Assembly (NCBI RefSeq): GCF_022698145.1
Contig: NZ_JALDAX010000003.1
Coordinates: 496,001-560,000 of the forward strand
Direction of reading: 5' to 3'
DNA from: Streptomyces spinosisporus
GTDB taxonomy: Bacteria; Actinomycetota; Actinomycetes; Streptomycetales; Streptomycetaceae
DNA: 64,000 bases
Part shown: piece by piece, positions 27,479 to 37,347 of the stretch
How positions within the stretch are numbered: position 1 is the stretch's first letter
Layout: every line of letters begins with the position of its first letter
Program-made: the position numbers and the translations under genes
The notes under the pieces: model-generated
The model's database searches: none
What the model was told of the DNA's origin: nothing
Seen by the model: only the letters and a program-made list of their open reading frames with translations

Positions 27479-28500
27479 ACGGCGACCTCCTCGCGGGTCT
27501 CGGTGGGCACGGTGTCCTGCGGAGCACTGGCGCGATGGCCGGTGAGCGAGAGGAACACCTCGTCCAGGCTGGGCAGTTCGGTGGTGATGGAGCCGAGGGT
27601 GATGCCGCGCGACATGATCACGCCGACCACGGCGGTCAGCTGCTCGTCGCTGAGGACCGGCACGAGCACGGACCCGCTCTCGGCGTCGACGGTCGTGGTG
27701 GCGAGCCCGGTGATGCCGAGCTCGTCGAGGGCGGCGGCGAGCGGCTCCAGCTGCAGCCGGTCCGCGGGCCGCACCCGCAGCGTCCGTCCGCCGACCTTGG
27801 CCTTCAGCTCGTCGATGGCACCGCCCGCGATGACCTTTCCGCGGTCCACGACGGTCAGCTCGGAGGCGAGCTGCTCGGCCTCCTCCATGTACTGGGTGGT
27901 GAGCAGCACGGTCACGCCCTCGCCGACCATCGCCTTGACCTCGTCCCACACCTCGTTGCGGGTACGGGGGTCAAGACCCGTGGTCGGCTCGTCGAGGAAG
28001 AGCACCTCGGGCCGGCCGATCATCGAGGCGGCGAGGTCGAGGCGGCGCCGCATACCACCGGAGTAGGTGCTCGCGGGCCGCTTGGCGGCGTCCGTGAGCG
28101 AGAACCGCTCCAGCAGCTCGTCGGCACGCGCGCGGGCGTCCTTGCGCGGCAGGTCGAGCAGCCGCCCGATCATGTAGAGGTTCTCCCAGCCGGGAAGCTT
28201 CTCGTCGACCGAGGCGTACTGCCCGGTGAGTCCTATCACCCGGCGCAGCTGTCGCGGCTGCCGCAGGACGTCGTACCCGGCGACGGTCGCCTCGCCCGAG
28301 GTCGGGCTGAGCAGCGTGGACAGAATCCGCACGAGGGTGGTCTTGCCGGCCCCGTTCGGCCCGAGCACACCCATCACGGTGCCCTCGCGCACGTCCAGGT
28401 CGACGCCGTCCAGCGCCTTGGTCTCGCCGTAGTGCTTGACCATCCCCCGCACGGTGACGGCGATGCCGTCGTCACTGGCGTTGTTGTCGATTCGCGTCAT
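27475..28500 (-). CDS. ABC exporter ATPase (DrrA-like)
   Basis: This 341-residue ATPase powers the adjacent permease. It has Walker A GPNGAGKTT (about 55-63), the signature YSGGMRRRLDLA (about 151), Walker B VLFLDEPTTGLDP and the switch His replaced by Gln (TTQYMEE), as in the DrrA group. A C-terminal regulatory extension (about 230-341) is also typical of DrrA. The ATG at 28498-28500 lies only 2 bases from the last upstream heptamer repeat. The mRNA may therefore be leaderless. Confidence 0.9.
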   Translation of the reverse strand: MTRIDNNASDDGIAVTVRGMVKHYGETKALDGVDLDVREGTVMGVLGPNGAGKTTLVRILSTLLSPTSGEATVAGYDVLRQPRQLRRVIGLTGQYASVDEKLPGWENLYMIGRLLDLPRKDARARADELLERFSLTDAAKRPASTYSGGMRRRLDLAASMIGRPEVLFLDEPTTGLDPRTRNEVWDEVKAMVGEGVTVLLTTQYMEEAEQLASELTVVDRGKVIAGGAIDELKAKVGGRTLRVRPADRLQLEPLAAALDELGITGLATTTVDAESGSVLVPVLSDEQLTAVVGVIMSRGITLGSITTELPSLDEVFLSLTGHRASAPQDTVPTETREEVAV

Positions 28501-28502
28501 GG

Positions 28503-28550
28503 CACCGACAGTGTCAGGTCCCACCGACAAACCACCGACAGGTCACCGAC
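28503..28550 (-). promoter_or_regulatory. SARP-type phased heptamer repeats
   Basis: On the minus strand GTCGGTG occurs four times. Three copies are exactly 11 bp apart (plus-strand CACCGAC at 28544, 28533 and 28522), and a fourth is at 28503. Direct heptamers with 4-nt spacers are the hallmark of SARP/AfsR binding sites. A possible -10, GACACT, begins 6 bases downstream of the third copy, which would start transcription at or beside the ABC ATPase ATG. Confidence 0.65.
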
Positions 28551-28586
28551 AGCGCCCGGCCGGCGCCGACAGGCCGCAGACAAACC

Positions 28587-28622
28587 GGCAGCCCGCCGAC
28601 GGGGGAGGATCGGCGGGCTGCC
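28587..28622 (-). terminator. Hairpin terminator after panB
   Basis: GGCAGCCCGCCGA at 28587-28599 pairs perfectly with its complement at 28610-28622 (13 bp, 10-base loop). It lies 44 bases beyond the panB stop and upstream of the repeats that control the ABC operon, so it insulates that promoter. Confidence 0.75.
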
Positions 28623-28665
28623 TCTGTACCGCGATGGTCCAGGTGAAGCGGATGGAGCAGAACAG

Positions 28666-29532
28666 CTAGTGGACGCTGTGCTCCTCGGTGGGGAACGTGC
28701 CGCCGACGACGTCCTCGGCGTACGCCTTGACCGCGTCGCCCATGACCTCGCGCAGGGCGGCGTACTTCTTGACGAACTTCGGGACCCGGCCCTGCGTCAG
28801 GCCGAGCATGTCGGTCCACACGAGGACCTGTGCGTCGGTCTCGGGCCCGGCGCCGATGCCGACGGTCGGGATGTGCAGCACCCGGGTCACCTCGGCCGCC
28901 AGCTCCGCCGGCACCAGCTCCAGGACCACCGCGAACGCGCCCGCGTCCTGGACGGCCTTGGCGTCGCGCAGCAGCTGCTGGGCCGCCTCCTCGCCGCGCC
29001 CCTGGACGCGGTAGCCCATCGCGTTGACGGACTGCGGGGTCAGGCCGATGTGGGCCATGACCGGGATGCCGGACTCCACCAGGAGGCGGATCTGCTCGTG
29101 CGAGCGCTCGCCGCCCTCCAGCTTGACCGCGCCCACGCCGGCGTCCTTGACCAACCGGGTCGCCGAGCGCAGCGCCTGCACCGGGCCCTCCTGGTAGGAG
29201 CCGAAGGGCAGGTCGCCGACGATCAGGGCGCGCTGGGTGCCGCGCACCACGGCGGCCGACAGCATGGTCATCTCGTCCATGGTGACGGGCACGGTCGTCT
29301 CGTACCCGAGGTGGCAGTTGCCCGCCGAGTCGCCGACGAGGAGCACCGGGATGCCGGCCTCGTCGAAGACGGACGCGGTCATCGCGTCGTAGGCGGTGAG
29401 CATGGGCCACTTCTCGCCGCGCTCCTTGGCGAGGGCGATGTCGCGAACGGTGATGCGGCGGGTGCCCTTGCCCCCGTACAGCGCCTTGCTGCCGTCGGAG
29501 GGCTTCGCTCGGGCAGCCGAAAGCTGCGTCAT
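28666..29532 (-). CDS. panB: 3-methyl-2-oxobutanoate hydroxymethyltransferase
   Basis: This is a 288-residue ketopantoate hydroxymethyltransferase, the first step of pantothenate and CoA synthesis. It transfers a hydroxymethyl group from methylene-THF to 2-oxoisovalerate. Key segments are MLTAYDAMTA, VGDSAGN (metal-binding Asp), GDLPFGSY, VKLEGGE (metal Glu), MAHIGLTPQS and GIGAGPETD. The length is usual apart from a 20-residue N-terminal lead common in actinobacteria. It is a single-gene unit ended by a hairpin. Confidence 0.95.
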   Translation of the reverse strand: MTQLSAARAKPSDGSKALYGGKGTRRITVRDIALAKERGEKWPMLTAYDAMTASVFDEAGIPVLLVGDSAGNCHLGYETTVPVTMDEMTMLSAAVVRGTQRALIVGDLPFGSYQEGPVQALRSATRLVKDAGVGAVKLEGGERSHEQIRLLVESGIPVMAHIGLTPQSVNAMGYRVQGRGEEAAQQLLRDAKAVQDAGAFAVVLELVPAELAAEVTRVLHIPTVGIGAGPETDAQVLVWTDMLGLTQGRVPKFVKKYAALREVMGDAVKAYAEDVVGGTFPTEEHSVH

Positions 29533-29682
29533 GGCAACGCTCCTTCAGTCATCTCGAGGCGCCCTGACGGCGTCCCCGGATCAGGTCCATGGTGGCACCT
29601 CGTGCCGACCGCAGCCAAGGGGACCTGCGTCACGCAAGAGGTCATGCGGGAGATCACGTAAGAGCTGGGTAAAAAGATTTAC

Positions 29683-29703
29683 GATACGGGACGGTCTCGT
29701 ATC
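29683..29703. promoter_or_regulatory. Putative TetR operator for the DHA2 exporter
   Basis: GATACGGGAC, one central base, then GTCTCGTATC form a 21-bp dyad with a single mismatched pair. It lies 23 bases before the exporter ATG. The TetR gene directly downstream of the exporter is the obvious candidate ligand-controlled repressor. Confidence 0.6.
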
Positions 29704-29725
29704 TTAATTCTCTAGTCTGGACCGC

Positions 29726-31315
29726 ATGACCACTCCACCTGCCGCCGCCGCGCGGATCCCCGAAGAGGTGCACCGGCGCCGCTGGGCGATCCTCGGCGTG
29801 CTGATGCTGAGCCTGCTGATCGTGGTGCTCGACAACTCGATCCTCAACGTCGCCATCAAGACGATCTCCACCCCGGCTCCCGTCGGCCTCGGCGCCACGC
29901 AGAGCGAACTGGAGTGGGCGATCAACGCCTACACCCTCGTCTTCGCCGGCCTGCTGTTCACCGCGGGCCTCATCGGCGACCGGGTGGGCCGCAAGAAGGT
30001 GCTGCTCGGCGGGCTCGTCGTGTTCGGCGTCGGCTCCGCACTGGCCGCCGAGTCCGGCTCCCCGGCCCAGCTCATCGCCTTCCGTGCGCTGATGGCGCTC
30101 GGTGCCGCCTTCGTCATGCCGGCCACCCTCGCTGTTCTCATGAACGTCTTCGAGCGCGAGGAGCAGCCCAAGGCCATCGGCATCTGGGCCGGCGGCGTCG
30201 GCCTCGCGATCGCCATCGGTCCGATCACCGGCGGCCTCCTCCTCGACCACTTCTGGTGGGGCTCGGTCTTCCTGATCAACGTGCCCATCGTGGTGCTGGC
30301 GTTCGTGCTGATGGTCTGGCTGGTGCCCGACTCCCGCGACCCGCGCCCCGGCCGCCTCGACCCGGTCGGCGTGGTGCTGTCCGTCATCGGCCTGGTCCTG
30401 CTCGTCTACGGCATCATCAAGGGCGGCGAACTCGCCGACTTCACCGACGCCAAGGTGCTCGCGACCATCGCCGCCGGACTCGTCGTGCTCGCCGCCTTCA
30501 TCGTGTACGAGAAGCGCAGCGACCACCCGTCGCTGGACGTCACCTACTTCAAGAACAAGGTGTTCTCCGCCGCCATGGCCGCCATCGCGCTGGTCTTCTT
30601 CGCGCTGATGGGCGTGACCTTCTTCTCCGTCTTCTACATGCAGAGCGTGCGCGGCTACTCGCCCCTGCAGACCGGCGCGTTGATGCTGCCGCTGGCCCTC
30701 GCGCAGCTGATCTTCGCGCCGCGGGCCCGGCTGTTGGTCGACCGGTTCGGCAACAAGGTGACCACCGGCGGCGGCCTGGTGCTGCTCGCGGGCATGCTCG
30801 CCGCCTTCGCGAGCTTCGAGAAGGACACCCCGATCTGGGTCCTGGAGATCATCTTCTTCCTCATGGGCACCGGCATGGCGCACGTCATGACCCCGACCAG
30901 CGTGGTCATCATGCAGGCCCTGCCCCGCGAGAAGGCCGGCTCCGCTTCCGCACTGAGCAACACCTTCCGCCAGGTCGGCGGCGCCCTCGGCATCGCGGTG
31001 CTCGGCTCGGTGCTGTCCACGGCCTACCGCAGCGGCATCGAGGACAAGCTCTCGCTGCTGCCGGCCGGGCTGCGGGACACGGCCGGCGAGTCCATCGAGG
31101 CCACGCTCGGCGTCGCCGCGAAGCTCGGCCCGCAGGGCAAGGCCCTCGTCACCCCGGCCAACGACGCCTTCCTGCACGCCATGCACGTCACCGCGCTGTG
31201 CGGCACCGTCGTCGCGCTGATCGGTGCCGCCGTGGTCTTCCTCTTCCTGCCCGGCAAGCCGGCCGCCCCGCAGAAGGGTGAGGAGGAGCAGGAGTTGGTG
31301 GCTGCCGCAGAATAG
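29726..31315 (+). CDS. MFS drug exporter, DHA2 (EmrB/QacA) family
   Basis: This is a 529-residue, 14-helix proton-driven exporter. It shows the DHA2 motif LDNSILNVA in helix 1 (about 36-44), motif A GDRVGRKK (about 87-94) and [12 protein letters not shown] near helix 5. These transporters export quaternary compounds and antibiotics; the substrate is unknown. It is followed 44 bases later by a TetR gene, and a matching dyad lies before it, so it is likely inducible. Confidence 0.92.
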   Translation: MTTPPAAAARIPEEVHRRRWAILGVLMLSLLIVVLDNSILNVAIKTISTPAPVGLGATQSELEWAINAYTLVFAGLLFTAGLIGDRVGRKKVLLGGLVVFGVGSALAAESGSPAQLIAFRALMALGAAFVMPATLAVLMNVFEREEQPKAIGIWAGGVGLAIAIGPITGGLLLDHFWWGSVFLINVPIVVLAFVLMVWLVPDSRDPRPGRLDPVGVVLSVIGLVLLVYGIIKGGELADFTDAKVLATIAAGLVVLAAFIVYEKRSDHPSLDVTYFKNKVFSAAMAAIALVFFALMGVTFFSVFYMQSVRGYSPLQTGALMLPLALAQLIFAPRARLLVDRFGNKVTTGGGLVLLAGMLAAFASFEKDTPIWVLEIIFFLMGTGMAHVMTPTSVVIMQALPREKAGSASALSNTFRQVGGALGIAVLGSVLSTAYRSGIEDKLSLLPAGLRDTAGESIEATLGVAAKLGPQGKALVTPANDAFLHAMHVTALCGTVVALIGAAVVFLFLPGKPAAPQKGEEEQELVAAAE

Positions 31316-31359
31316 TTCCGCCCAAGAACGGGGGCAGTTGAGCGAAGGGATGCAGCGAA

Positions 31360-31980
31360 GTGAGCCTCGCCGACAGCCATGCAGTCCCGGGTCCCGCACC
31401 GGCCCGGGGGCGCCCGCGCAGCGAGGCGGTGGAACGGGCCATCATCGAGGGCGTGATGAAGCTCCTCGAGGACGGCGTTCCGCTCGCCGACCTGTCCATC
31501 GAGCGCATCGCCCGCACCGCGGGTGTCGGCAAGGCCACCATCTACCGCCGCTGGAGCGGCAAGGAGGAACTCTTCGTCGACGTCGTGCGCACCGCCGAGC
31601 CCCCGGACCCGGAACTGCCCGGCAACTCGATGCGCGACGACCTCGTCGCTCTCCTCGAACAGCTGCGCCGGCGCGGTGTGATGACCCGTACGTCGGTGCT
31701 GCTGCACAACGTCTTCGCCCAGATGAAGAGCAGCCCGAAGGTCTGGGCCGCCTACCACGCGAACGTCGTCGAACCGCGGCGCAGACTGCAGGTCGAGATC
31801 CTGCGCCGCGGCCAGGCCAACGGCGAACTGCGCCAGGACGTCGACGTGGAGCTGATGAACGACATGTTCGTCGGCCCGATGCTGCTGCGCAGCGTCATGC
31901 GCGCGGACGCCGATCTGCCCGAGGGCCTGTCGGAGGAGATCGTCGACACACTGCTCGAAGGACTGCGGCCCGCCCGCTGA
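31360..31980 (+). CDS. TetR regulator of the DHA2 exporter
   Basis: This 206-residue protein has an N-terminal helix-turn-helix (IERIARTAGVGKATIYRRW, about 47-65) and a TetR_C-type ligand-binding domain. The GTG start follows GCAGCGAA. It follows the exporter on the same strand, so control by feedback through the 29683-29703 dyad is likely. The effector is unknown. Confidence 0.88.
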   Translation: MSLADSHAVPGPAPARGRPRSEAVERAIIEGVMKLLEDGVPLADLSIERIARTAGVGKATIYRRWSGKEELFVDVVRTAEPPDPELPGNSMRDDLVALLEQLRRRGVMTRTSVLLHNVFAQMKSSPKVWAAYHANVVEPRRRLQVEILRRGQANGELRQDVDVELMNDMFVGPMLLRSVMRADADLPEGLSEEIVDTLLEGLRPAR

Positions 31981-32196
31981 CCGTTCGCCCCGCTCGCCGG
32001 TCATTGCCTCGTCCGAATATGCGCGTTCCGTCACAGAGGGCGCTTTCGGCGCGGGCATCCGGAACCCCCCTTGCCGACTTCTTCGTCCCACTGCCCGTAC
32101 GGCCGTCATGGACGGCAGGAGAAGAGCCGATCATCCCCTAGGGTCGTAGACACGAGGGGCGGACGGTGTGCACGGCAGGCAGTGAGGCGACGCGGT

Positions 32197-33246
32197 ATGG
32201 CGCAGCAGGCGTACATGACGGAGACCGACAACGGCGGCTCGGGGCCCGAGCGCCGGGGAAACGGGTTCCGGCGCCTGATGGACCGTCTGCTGTCCGGATG
32301 GCGGGGCGACCCGAGAATCTGGCGCCGCGGCCTGGTGCTCGCGGCGATCGCGGTGCTCCTCGGTCTGGTGATGCTGCTGCACGCGCGCATCCCCAACCGG
32401 ATCGGCAACCTGGGCAGTCTCACCGAGACCTTCCTGCCCTGGCTCGGCCTGCTGATCCCGCTCCTGCTGCTGCTCGCGCTGGTGCGCAGGTCGGCCGTCG
32501 CGCTGATCGCACTGGTGGTGCCGGTGGCCGCGTGGCTGAACCTCTTCGGCGGGCTGCTCACCGACAGGACCGGCAGCGGCGGTGACCTCACCGTCGCCAC
32601 GCACAACGTCAACGCCGACAACCCCGACCCGTCCGGCACCGCCCGGGACGTGGCCGCCTCCGGCGCGGACGTGCTGGCCCTGGAGGAGCTGAAGGCGTCG
32701 GTCGTCCCGGTGTACGAGAAGGCGCTCGCCCCGACGTACAAGTACCACTCGGTGCAGGGCACCGTCGGGCTGTGGAGCAAGTACCCGATGAGCGGCGTCA
32801 AGTCCGTCGACATCCAGCTCGGCTGGACCCGGGCCATGCGCGCCACGGTCGCCACCCCCGAGGGCCCGGTCGCCTTCTACGTCGCCCATCTGCCCTCGGT
32901 GCGGGTGAAGCTGGAGGCCGGGTTCACGGCCCGGCAGCGCGACACCAGCGCCGACGCGCTCGGCGAGGCCATCGCCCATGACCCGCTGGGGCGCAAGGTG
33001 CTGCTCGGCGATCTGAACGGCACCATGAACGACCGCTCCCTGAACGGCGTCACCGCGCAGATGCGCTCCACGCAGGGCGCCGCGGGCAGCGGCTTCGGGT
33101 TCAGCTGGCCGGCGTCGTTCCCGATGGCGCGCATCGACCAGATCATGGTCCAGGGCGTCGAGCCGGTGAGTTCGTGGACGCTGCCGGCGACGGCCAGCGA
33201 CCACCTGCCGATCGCGGCCCGCGTGAACCTAAAGAGCGGCTCGTAG
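32197..33246 (+). CDS. Membrane-anchored endonuclease/exonuclease/phosphatase protein
   Basis: This 349-residue protein has three N-terminal membrane helices (about 43-60, 73-90 and 95-115). An extracellular EEP domain follows, with TVATHNVNADN, LALEELKAS (metal Glu), YVAHLPSV, LLGDLNGTMND and SDHLPI (catalytic Asp-His). EEP proteins cleave phosphodiesters of nucleic acids or lipids; the substrate is not evident. A second ATG at 32215 is possible. The stop codon lies within a 21-bp tandem repeat. Confidence 0.86.
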   Translation: MAQQAYMTETDNGGSGPERRGNGFRRLMDRLLSGWRGDPRIWRRGLVLAAIAVLLGLVMLLHARIPNRIGNLGSLTETFLPWLGLLIPLLLLLALVRRSAVALIALVVPVAAWLNLFGGLLTDRTGSGGDLTVATHNVNADNPDPSGTARDVAASGADVLALEELKASVVPVYEKALAPTYKYHSVQGTVGLWSKYPMSGVKSVDIQLGWTRAMRATVATPEGPVAFYVAHLPSVRVKLEAGFTARQRDTSADALGEAIAHDPLGRKVLLGDLNGTMNDRSLNGVTAQMRSTQGAAGSGFGFSWPASFPMARIDQIMVQGVEPVSSWTLPATASDHLPIAARVNLKSGS

Positions 33247-33298
33247 TCCCGATATCGCGGCTCGTAGCCCCGATATTGCGGCTCGGAGTCCCGCTCTC
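33236..33298. repeat. 21-bp tandem repeat (x3) across a stop codon
   Basis: Three head-to-tail 21-bp units begin GCGGCTCG at 33236, 33257 and 33278. The first unit contains the stop codon of the EEP gene, and the second repeats the same in-frame TAG. The period is seven codons. It looks like recent slippage at the gene's 3' end. Confidence 0.8.
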
Positions 33299-33321
33299 CG
33301 CCGCCGGGCACCCGGTGCCGC

Positions 33322-34455
33322 TCAGGCCCGGTCCGCCCCGGCGAAGTCGGGCAGTTCGGTGGACAGCAGTCCGGCGGTGGCGCCGTCGAGGAGTCGGGCC
33401 GTCTCGGTGGAGCGGGGCACCATGGTCCGCTCGTAGGCGCGGAGGGCCTCGGCGACGGTGCCGTTGTGCGCGATGGCCAGGGCGAGTTCGCAGGCGTCGA
33501 GCATGGCGAGGTTGACGCCGACGCCGAGCGGGGGCATGAGGTGGGCGGCGTCACCGAGCAGCGTGACGGTGGGGTTCCGGTCCCAGGTGTGCGGCACCGG
33601 CAGGGCGAAGATCGGGCGGTCGACGTAGGCGCCGTCGTTGTCGGCGATCAACTCCCGCATGCGGGGCGACCAGTGGGCGTAGCGCTCCAGCAGGACGCGG
33701 CGGATGCCGTCGGTGTCGTCCGGTGTCAGACCGGCGCCGGCGATCCAGTCGGCGGGGACCTGCTGGATGACGTAGACACGGATGTGGTCTCCGCTGTTGC
33801 GCTGGGCGAACAGGGCGCGCTCTCCGTCGGCCGCCGCGGTGCTGCCCTGGCCGACGAGTCCGGCGACGCGGGGGTGCCGCTTCTCGACGTCGTCGAAGCG
33901 GGCCTCCAGGAAACTCACGCCGGTGTACCGGGGGGTGGCGGGGGAGACGGCGCGGCGGACCGTGGACCAGGCGCCGTCCGCGCCGATGACGAGATCCGCC
34001 TCGACGGTGGTGCCGTCGGCCAAGTGCAGGGTCCGCGGCCCCTCCGCGGGGCCGGAGACCTTCGTGAGGGTGCGGCCCCAGCGCACGGTGCCCGGGCTCA
34101 GGGAGTCGAGCAGAAGGTCCCGCAGATGGCCGCGGTCGATCTCCGGCTTGAACTGCTCGCCCTCCTCGGGGACATGGTGGAAGAGCGTCGTGCCGGCCGT
34201 GTCCAGCTGGCGCATCTCCTGGCCCTCCGGGCGGGCCAGCCGGAAGAAGGCGTCCAGCAGCCCGGCCTCGCGCAGGGCGAGCTGGCCGTTGTCCGCGTGC
34301 AGGTCCAGGGTGCCGCCCTGGTTGCGGGCGTCGGGCCCGGCGTCGCGGTCGAGGACGGTGACGGTGATGCCGTGCCGCTGGAGGATGCGGGCGCAGGTCA
34401 GACCGCCGGGACCGGCGCCGACGATGGCGATGCGGGGTGCGTGGGTGGTGTTCAT
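33322..34455 (-). CDS. FAD-dependent monooxygenase (TetX-like)
   Basis: This is a 377-residue group A flavoprotein hydroxylase. Seen are the FAD dinucleotide motif IVGAGPGGLTCA (about 12-23), the NAD(P)H-linked DG motif GADGAWS and the FAD-ribityl motif LLGDAAHLMPPLGVG near residue 295. Relatives hydroxylate tetracyclines and polyketides or aromatic acids, so it could be a resistance or tailoring enzyme. It is divergent from a TetR gene with a dyad between them, suggesting inducible expression. Confidence 0.88.
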   Translation of the reverse strand: MNTTHAPRIAIVGAGPGGLTCARILQRHGITVTVLDRDAGPDARNQGGTLDLHADNGQLALREAGLLDAFFRLARPEGQEMRQLDTAGTTLFHHVPEEGEQFKPEIDRGHLRDLLLDSLSPGTVRWGRTLTKVSGPAEGPRTLHLADGTTVEADLVIGADGAWSTVRRAVSPATPRYTGVSFLEARFDDVEKRHPRVAGLVGQGSTAAADGERALFAQRNSGDHIRVYVIQQVPADWIAGAGLTPDDTDGIRRVLLERYAHWSPRMRELIADNDGAYVDRPIFALPVPHTWDRNPTVTLLGDAAHLMPPLGVGVNLAMLDACELALAIAHNGTVAEALRAYERTMVPRSTETARLLDGATAGLLSTELPDFAGADRA

Positions 34456-34491
34456 GGCCACAGAAAAGCACACCGAGACAATAAGTGCAAC

Positions 34492-34508
34492 GACTCAACT
34501 TTTGAATC
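34492..34508. promoter_or_regulatory. Dyad operator between monooxygenase and TetR
   Basis: GACTCAA, CTT, TTGAATC form a 17-bp dyad with one mismatched pair in the 81-base divergent gap. TetR proteins usually bind such sites and repress both genes. The surrounding bases are unusually AT rich for this genome. Confidence 0.5.
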
Positions 34509-34536
34509 AGTACAACCGTGGCGGTAGGGTGTGGGC

Positions 34537-35154
34537 ATGCCCGACATCACGACCGACCCCGCAGCCACCGTCCCGCCGGCGCCCCAGGGCCGCCGCGAGC
34601 GCAAGAAGGCCGCCACCCGGAAGGCCATCGCGGACGCCGCGCTGCGCCTGTTCCTGGAGCGCGGATACGACGACGTGGGCATCCGGGAGATCGCGGACGC
34701 CGCCGACGTGTCCACCACGACGCTGTTCAAGCACTTCCCGGTCAAGGAGGCCCTCGTCTTCGACGAGGAGGACGACGTCGAGGCCGCCCTGCTCACCGCG
34801 GTGCGTGAACGGCCCGAGGGACAGTCCGTCCCCGCGGCGCTGTGTGAGCACGCGCTGCGCTCCCGGCTCCTCACCGCGGACGGCGACCCCCGCTTCGCGG
34901 CCTTCCTGCGCCTGGTGAACGACACCCCCGCCCTGCGCGACTACCACCAGCGCATGTGGCTGCGCCACACCGCCGCCCTGGCGCGCGTGATCGCGGAGGA
35001 GAGCGGATTTCCCGCGGACGACCCCGCCTGCACGGCCCTCGCCCACTTCGCGCTCGAAGCGCCCCGCGTCGCCCAGGACCACGACGACCCGCGCCGGGCC
35101 GTCACCCGCGCCTTCGCACTGCTGGAGGCGGGCTGGAGCGCCCTCAATCCGTGA
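34537..35154 (+). CDS. TetR family regulator
   Basis: This 205-residue protein has an N-terminal helix-turn-helix (IREIADAADVSTTTLFKHF, about 51-69) after the basic lead GRRERKKAATRKAI, then a helical ligand domain. It is probably the repressor of the divergent monooxygenase. An in-frame GTG six bases upstream is an alternative start. It is convergent with nadE, with 6 bases between stops. Confidence 0.88.
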   Translation: MPDITTDPAATVPPAPQGRRERKKAATRKAIADAALRLFLERGYDDVGIREIADAADVSTTTLFKHFPVKEALVFDEEDDVEAALLTAVRERPEGQSVPAALCEHALRSRLLTADGDPRFAAFLRLVNDTPALRDYHQRMWLRHTAALARVIAEESGFPADDPACTALAHFALEAPRVAQDHDDPRRAVTRAFALLEAGWSALNP

Positions 35155-35160
35155 GGAGCG

Positions 35161-37209
35161 TCAGTCCGTGAGGTCGTCGAAGCGCGCGAGATCCCGTAGC
35201 CAGGCCCGTGCGTTGCTGTCCGACGGCGCCCGCCAGTCACCGCGCGGCGAGAGCGAACCCCCGGCCGAGACCTTCGGCCCATTGGGCATCGCCGAGCGCT
35301 TGAACTGCGCGAAGGCGAAGAAGCGCCGGCAGAACACCTCCAACCAGCGCCGGATCTCGGCCAGTTCGTACGCGACCCGCTTGGCGTCGGGGAAGTTCGG
35401 CGGCCACTCGCCCGCCTCCGGGTCGTGCCAGGCGTGCCAGGCGAGGAAGGCGATCTTCGACGGCCGGAAGCCGTACCGCAGGACGTGGAAGAGCGTGAAG
35501 TCGTGCAGGGCGTACGGCCCGATCTTCGACTCCGTCGACTGCATCTCCTCGCCCGGCACCAGCTCCGGGCTGATCTCCGTGTCCAGGATCGCGGCCAGCG
35601 TCTTCCCGGTCTCCTCGTCGAACTGCCCGCTGCTGATGACCCAGCGGATCAGATGCTGGATCAGCGTCTTCGGCACGCCCGCGTTGACGTTGTAGTGGCT
35701 CATCTGGTCGCCCACGCCGTACGTGGACCAGCCGAGCGCCAGCTCGGAGAGGTCACCGGTGCCGAGCACGATGCCGCCGCGCTGGTTGGCCAGCCGGAAG
35801 AGATAGTCCGTGCGCAGACCGGCCTGCACGTTCTCGAAGGTGACGTCGTACACCGGCTCGCCGGAGGCGAAGGGGTGGCCCATCTCCTTCAGCATCAGCC
35901 GCGCGGTCGGCGTGATGTCCAGCTCGGCCGCGGTCACGCCGAGCGAGTTCATCAGCTTGTGGGCGTTGCCCTTGGTGTGGTCGCTGGTGGCGAAGCCGGG
36001 CAGCGTCCAGGCGAGGATGTCGCTGCGCGGGCGGCCCGCGCGGTCCATCGCGCGGGCGGCGACGATCAGCGCGTGCGTGGAGTCGAGGCCGCCGGACACC
36101 CCGATGACCACCTTCGAGCCGCCGATCGCCGCGAGCCGCTGCTGAAGGCCCTCGACCTGGATGTTGTACGCCTCGTAGCAGTCCTGGGCGAGCCGCTCGG
36201 CGTCGGCCGGCACGAACGGGAAGCGCTCCAGGCGGCGCTTGAGGCCGAGGTCGGTGAGCGGGGGCGCCAGCTCGAAGGAGACCGTGCGGAAGTCGTCGGT
36301 GCGGGCCTTGTGCGTACGGCGGTTGTCGTCGAACGTGCCCATTCTTAGCCGCTCCTGGCGCAGCAGGTCGAGGTCCACGTCGGCCACCGCGTACTCGTCG
36401 CCGAGCGGGAAACGCTCGGTCTCCGCCAGCAGCACGCCGTTCTCGTAGACCATGGCCTGGCCGTCCCAGGACAGGTCGGTGGTCGACTCGCCGAGGCCCG
36501 CCGCCGCGTAGACGTAGGCGGCGAGGCAGCGGGAGGACGCCGAGCGGCACAGCAGCTTGCGGTCCTCGGCCCGGCCGACCGTGATCGGGCTGCCGGAGAG
36601 ATTGGCCAGGACGGTCGCACCGGCGAGCGCCGCCTCCGCGCTCGGCGGCACCGGCACCCACATGTCCTCGCAGATCTCCGTGTGCAGCACGAGCCCCGGC
36701 ACGTCGGACGCCGCGAACAGCAGATCCACGCCGAACGGCACGCTCTCGCCGCCGACCCGGATCGAACCGCCGCGCTCGTCGGCGCCGTCGCCGATCTGCC
36801 GGCGCTCGTAGAACTCCCGGTAGTTCGGCGGATACGACTTCGGTACGACGCCGAGCACACGGCCGCGGTGCACGACCACCGCGCAGTTGTAGACCCGGTT
36901 GCGGTGGCGCAGCGGCGCGCCGACGACCAGCACCGGCAGCAGACCGGCCGACCCGGCCACCACCTGCGCCAGGCCCGCCTCGACCTGGTCGAGCAGCGCG
37001 TCCTGCAGCAGCAGGTCCTCGATCGAGTAGCCGCACAGCCCCAGCTCCGGGAAGACGGCGACCGCGACCCCCTCGTCGGCGCAGCGGCGCGCCTGACGCA
37101 GGACCGCTTCGGCGTTGGCCTGCGGGTCCGCGATCACGGTGTGACCCGTGCACGCGGCGATCCGTGCGAAGCCGTGCTGATACATGGACCAGAAGTTCGA
37201 GTGAGGCAC
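35161..37209 (-). CDS. nadE: Glutamine-dependent NAD+ synthetase
   Basis: This 682-residue two-domain enzyme makes NAD+ from nicotinic acid adenine dinucleotide, ATP and glutamine. The N-terminal nitrilase-type amidase has the Glu ([10 protein letters not shown]), Lys (VPKSYPPN) and Cys (HTEICEDMW) triad. The C-terminal synthetase has the P-loop [12 protein letters not shown] (near 370) and the [15 protein letters not shown] segment. The length fits the actinobacterial form. The GTG start ([13 protein letters not shown]) agrees with the conserved start; the longer frame is not supported. Confidence 0.95.
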   Translation of the reverse strand: MPHSNFWSMYQHGFARIAACTGHTVIADPQANAEAVLRQARRCADEGVAVAVFPELGLCGYSIEDLLLQDALLDQVEAGLAQVVAGSAGLLPVLVVGAPLRHRNRVYNCAVVVHRGRVLGVVPKSYPPNYREFYERRQIGDGADERGGSIRVGGESVPFGVDLLFAASDVPGLVLHTEICEDMWVPVPPSAEAALAGATVLANLSGSPITVGRAEDRKLLCRSASSRCLAAYVYAAAGLGESTTDLSWDGQAMVYENGVLLAETERFPLGDEYAVADVDLDLLRQERLRMGTFDDNRRTHKARTDDFRTVSFELAPPLTDLGLKRRLERFPFVPADAERLAQDCYEAYNIQVEGLQQRLAAIGGSKVVIGVSGGLDSTHALIVAARAMDRAGRPRSDILAWTLPGFATSDHTKGNAHKLMNSLGVTAAELDITPTARLMLKEMGHPFASGEPVYDVTFENVQAGLRTDYLFRLANQRGGIVLGTGDLSELALGWSTYGVGDQMSHYNVNAGVPKTLIQHLIRWVISSGQFDEETGKTLAAILDTEISPELVPGEEMQSTESKIGPYALHDFTLFHVLRYGFRPSKIAFLAWHAWHDPEAGEWPPNFPDAKRVAYELAEIRRWLEVFCRRFFAFAQFKRSAMPNGPKVSAGGSLSPRGDWRAPSDSNARAWLRDLARFDDLTD

Positions 37210-37291
37210 CCGTCCAGTGTAATCGTCAGAGCGACACGATGGGGTGTGCGGGTGATCCGGGTCCGCGTGCGGCGCATCCGGACACGGCGAA

Positions 37292-37322
37292 GGGGCGCGG
37301 GGTGTGTGCCACCCCGCGCCCC
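37292..37322 (-). terminator. Hairpin terminator after the sedolisin gene
   Basis: GGGGCGCGGGGTG at 37292-37304 pairs perfectly with its complement at 37310-37322 across a 5-base loop. It lies 25 bases beyond the protease stop and before the nadE start. Confidence 0.82.
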
Positions 37323-37347
37323 TCAAGGTGCCGTCGCCGGCGGTGCC

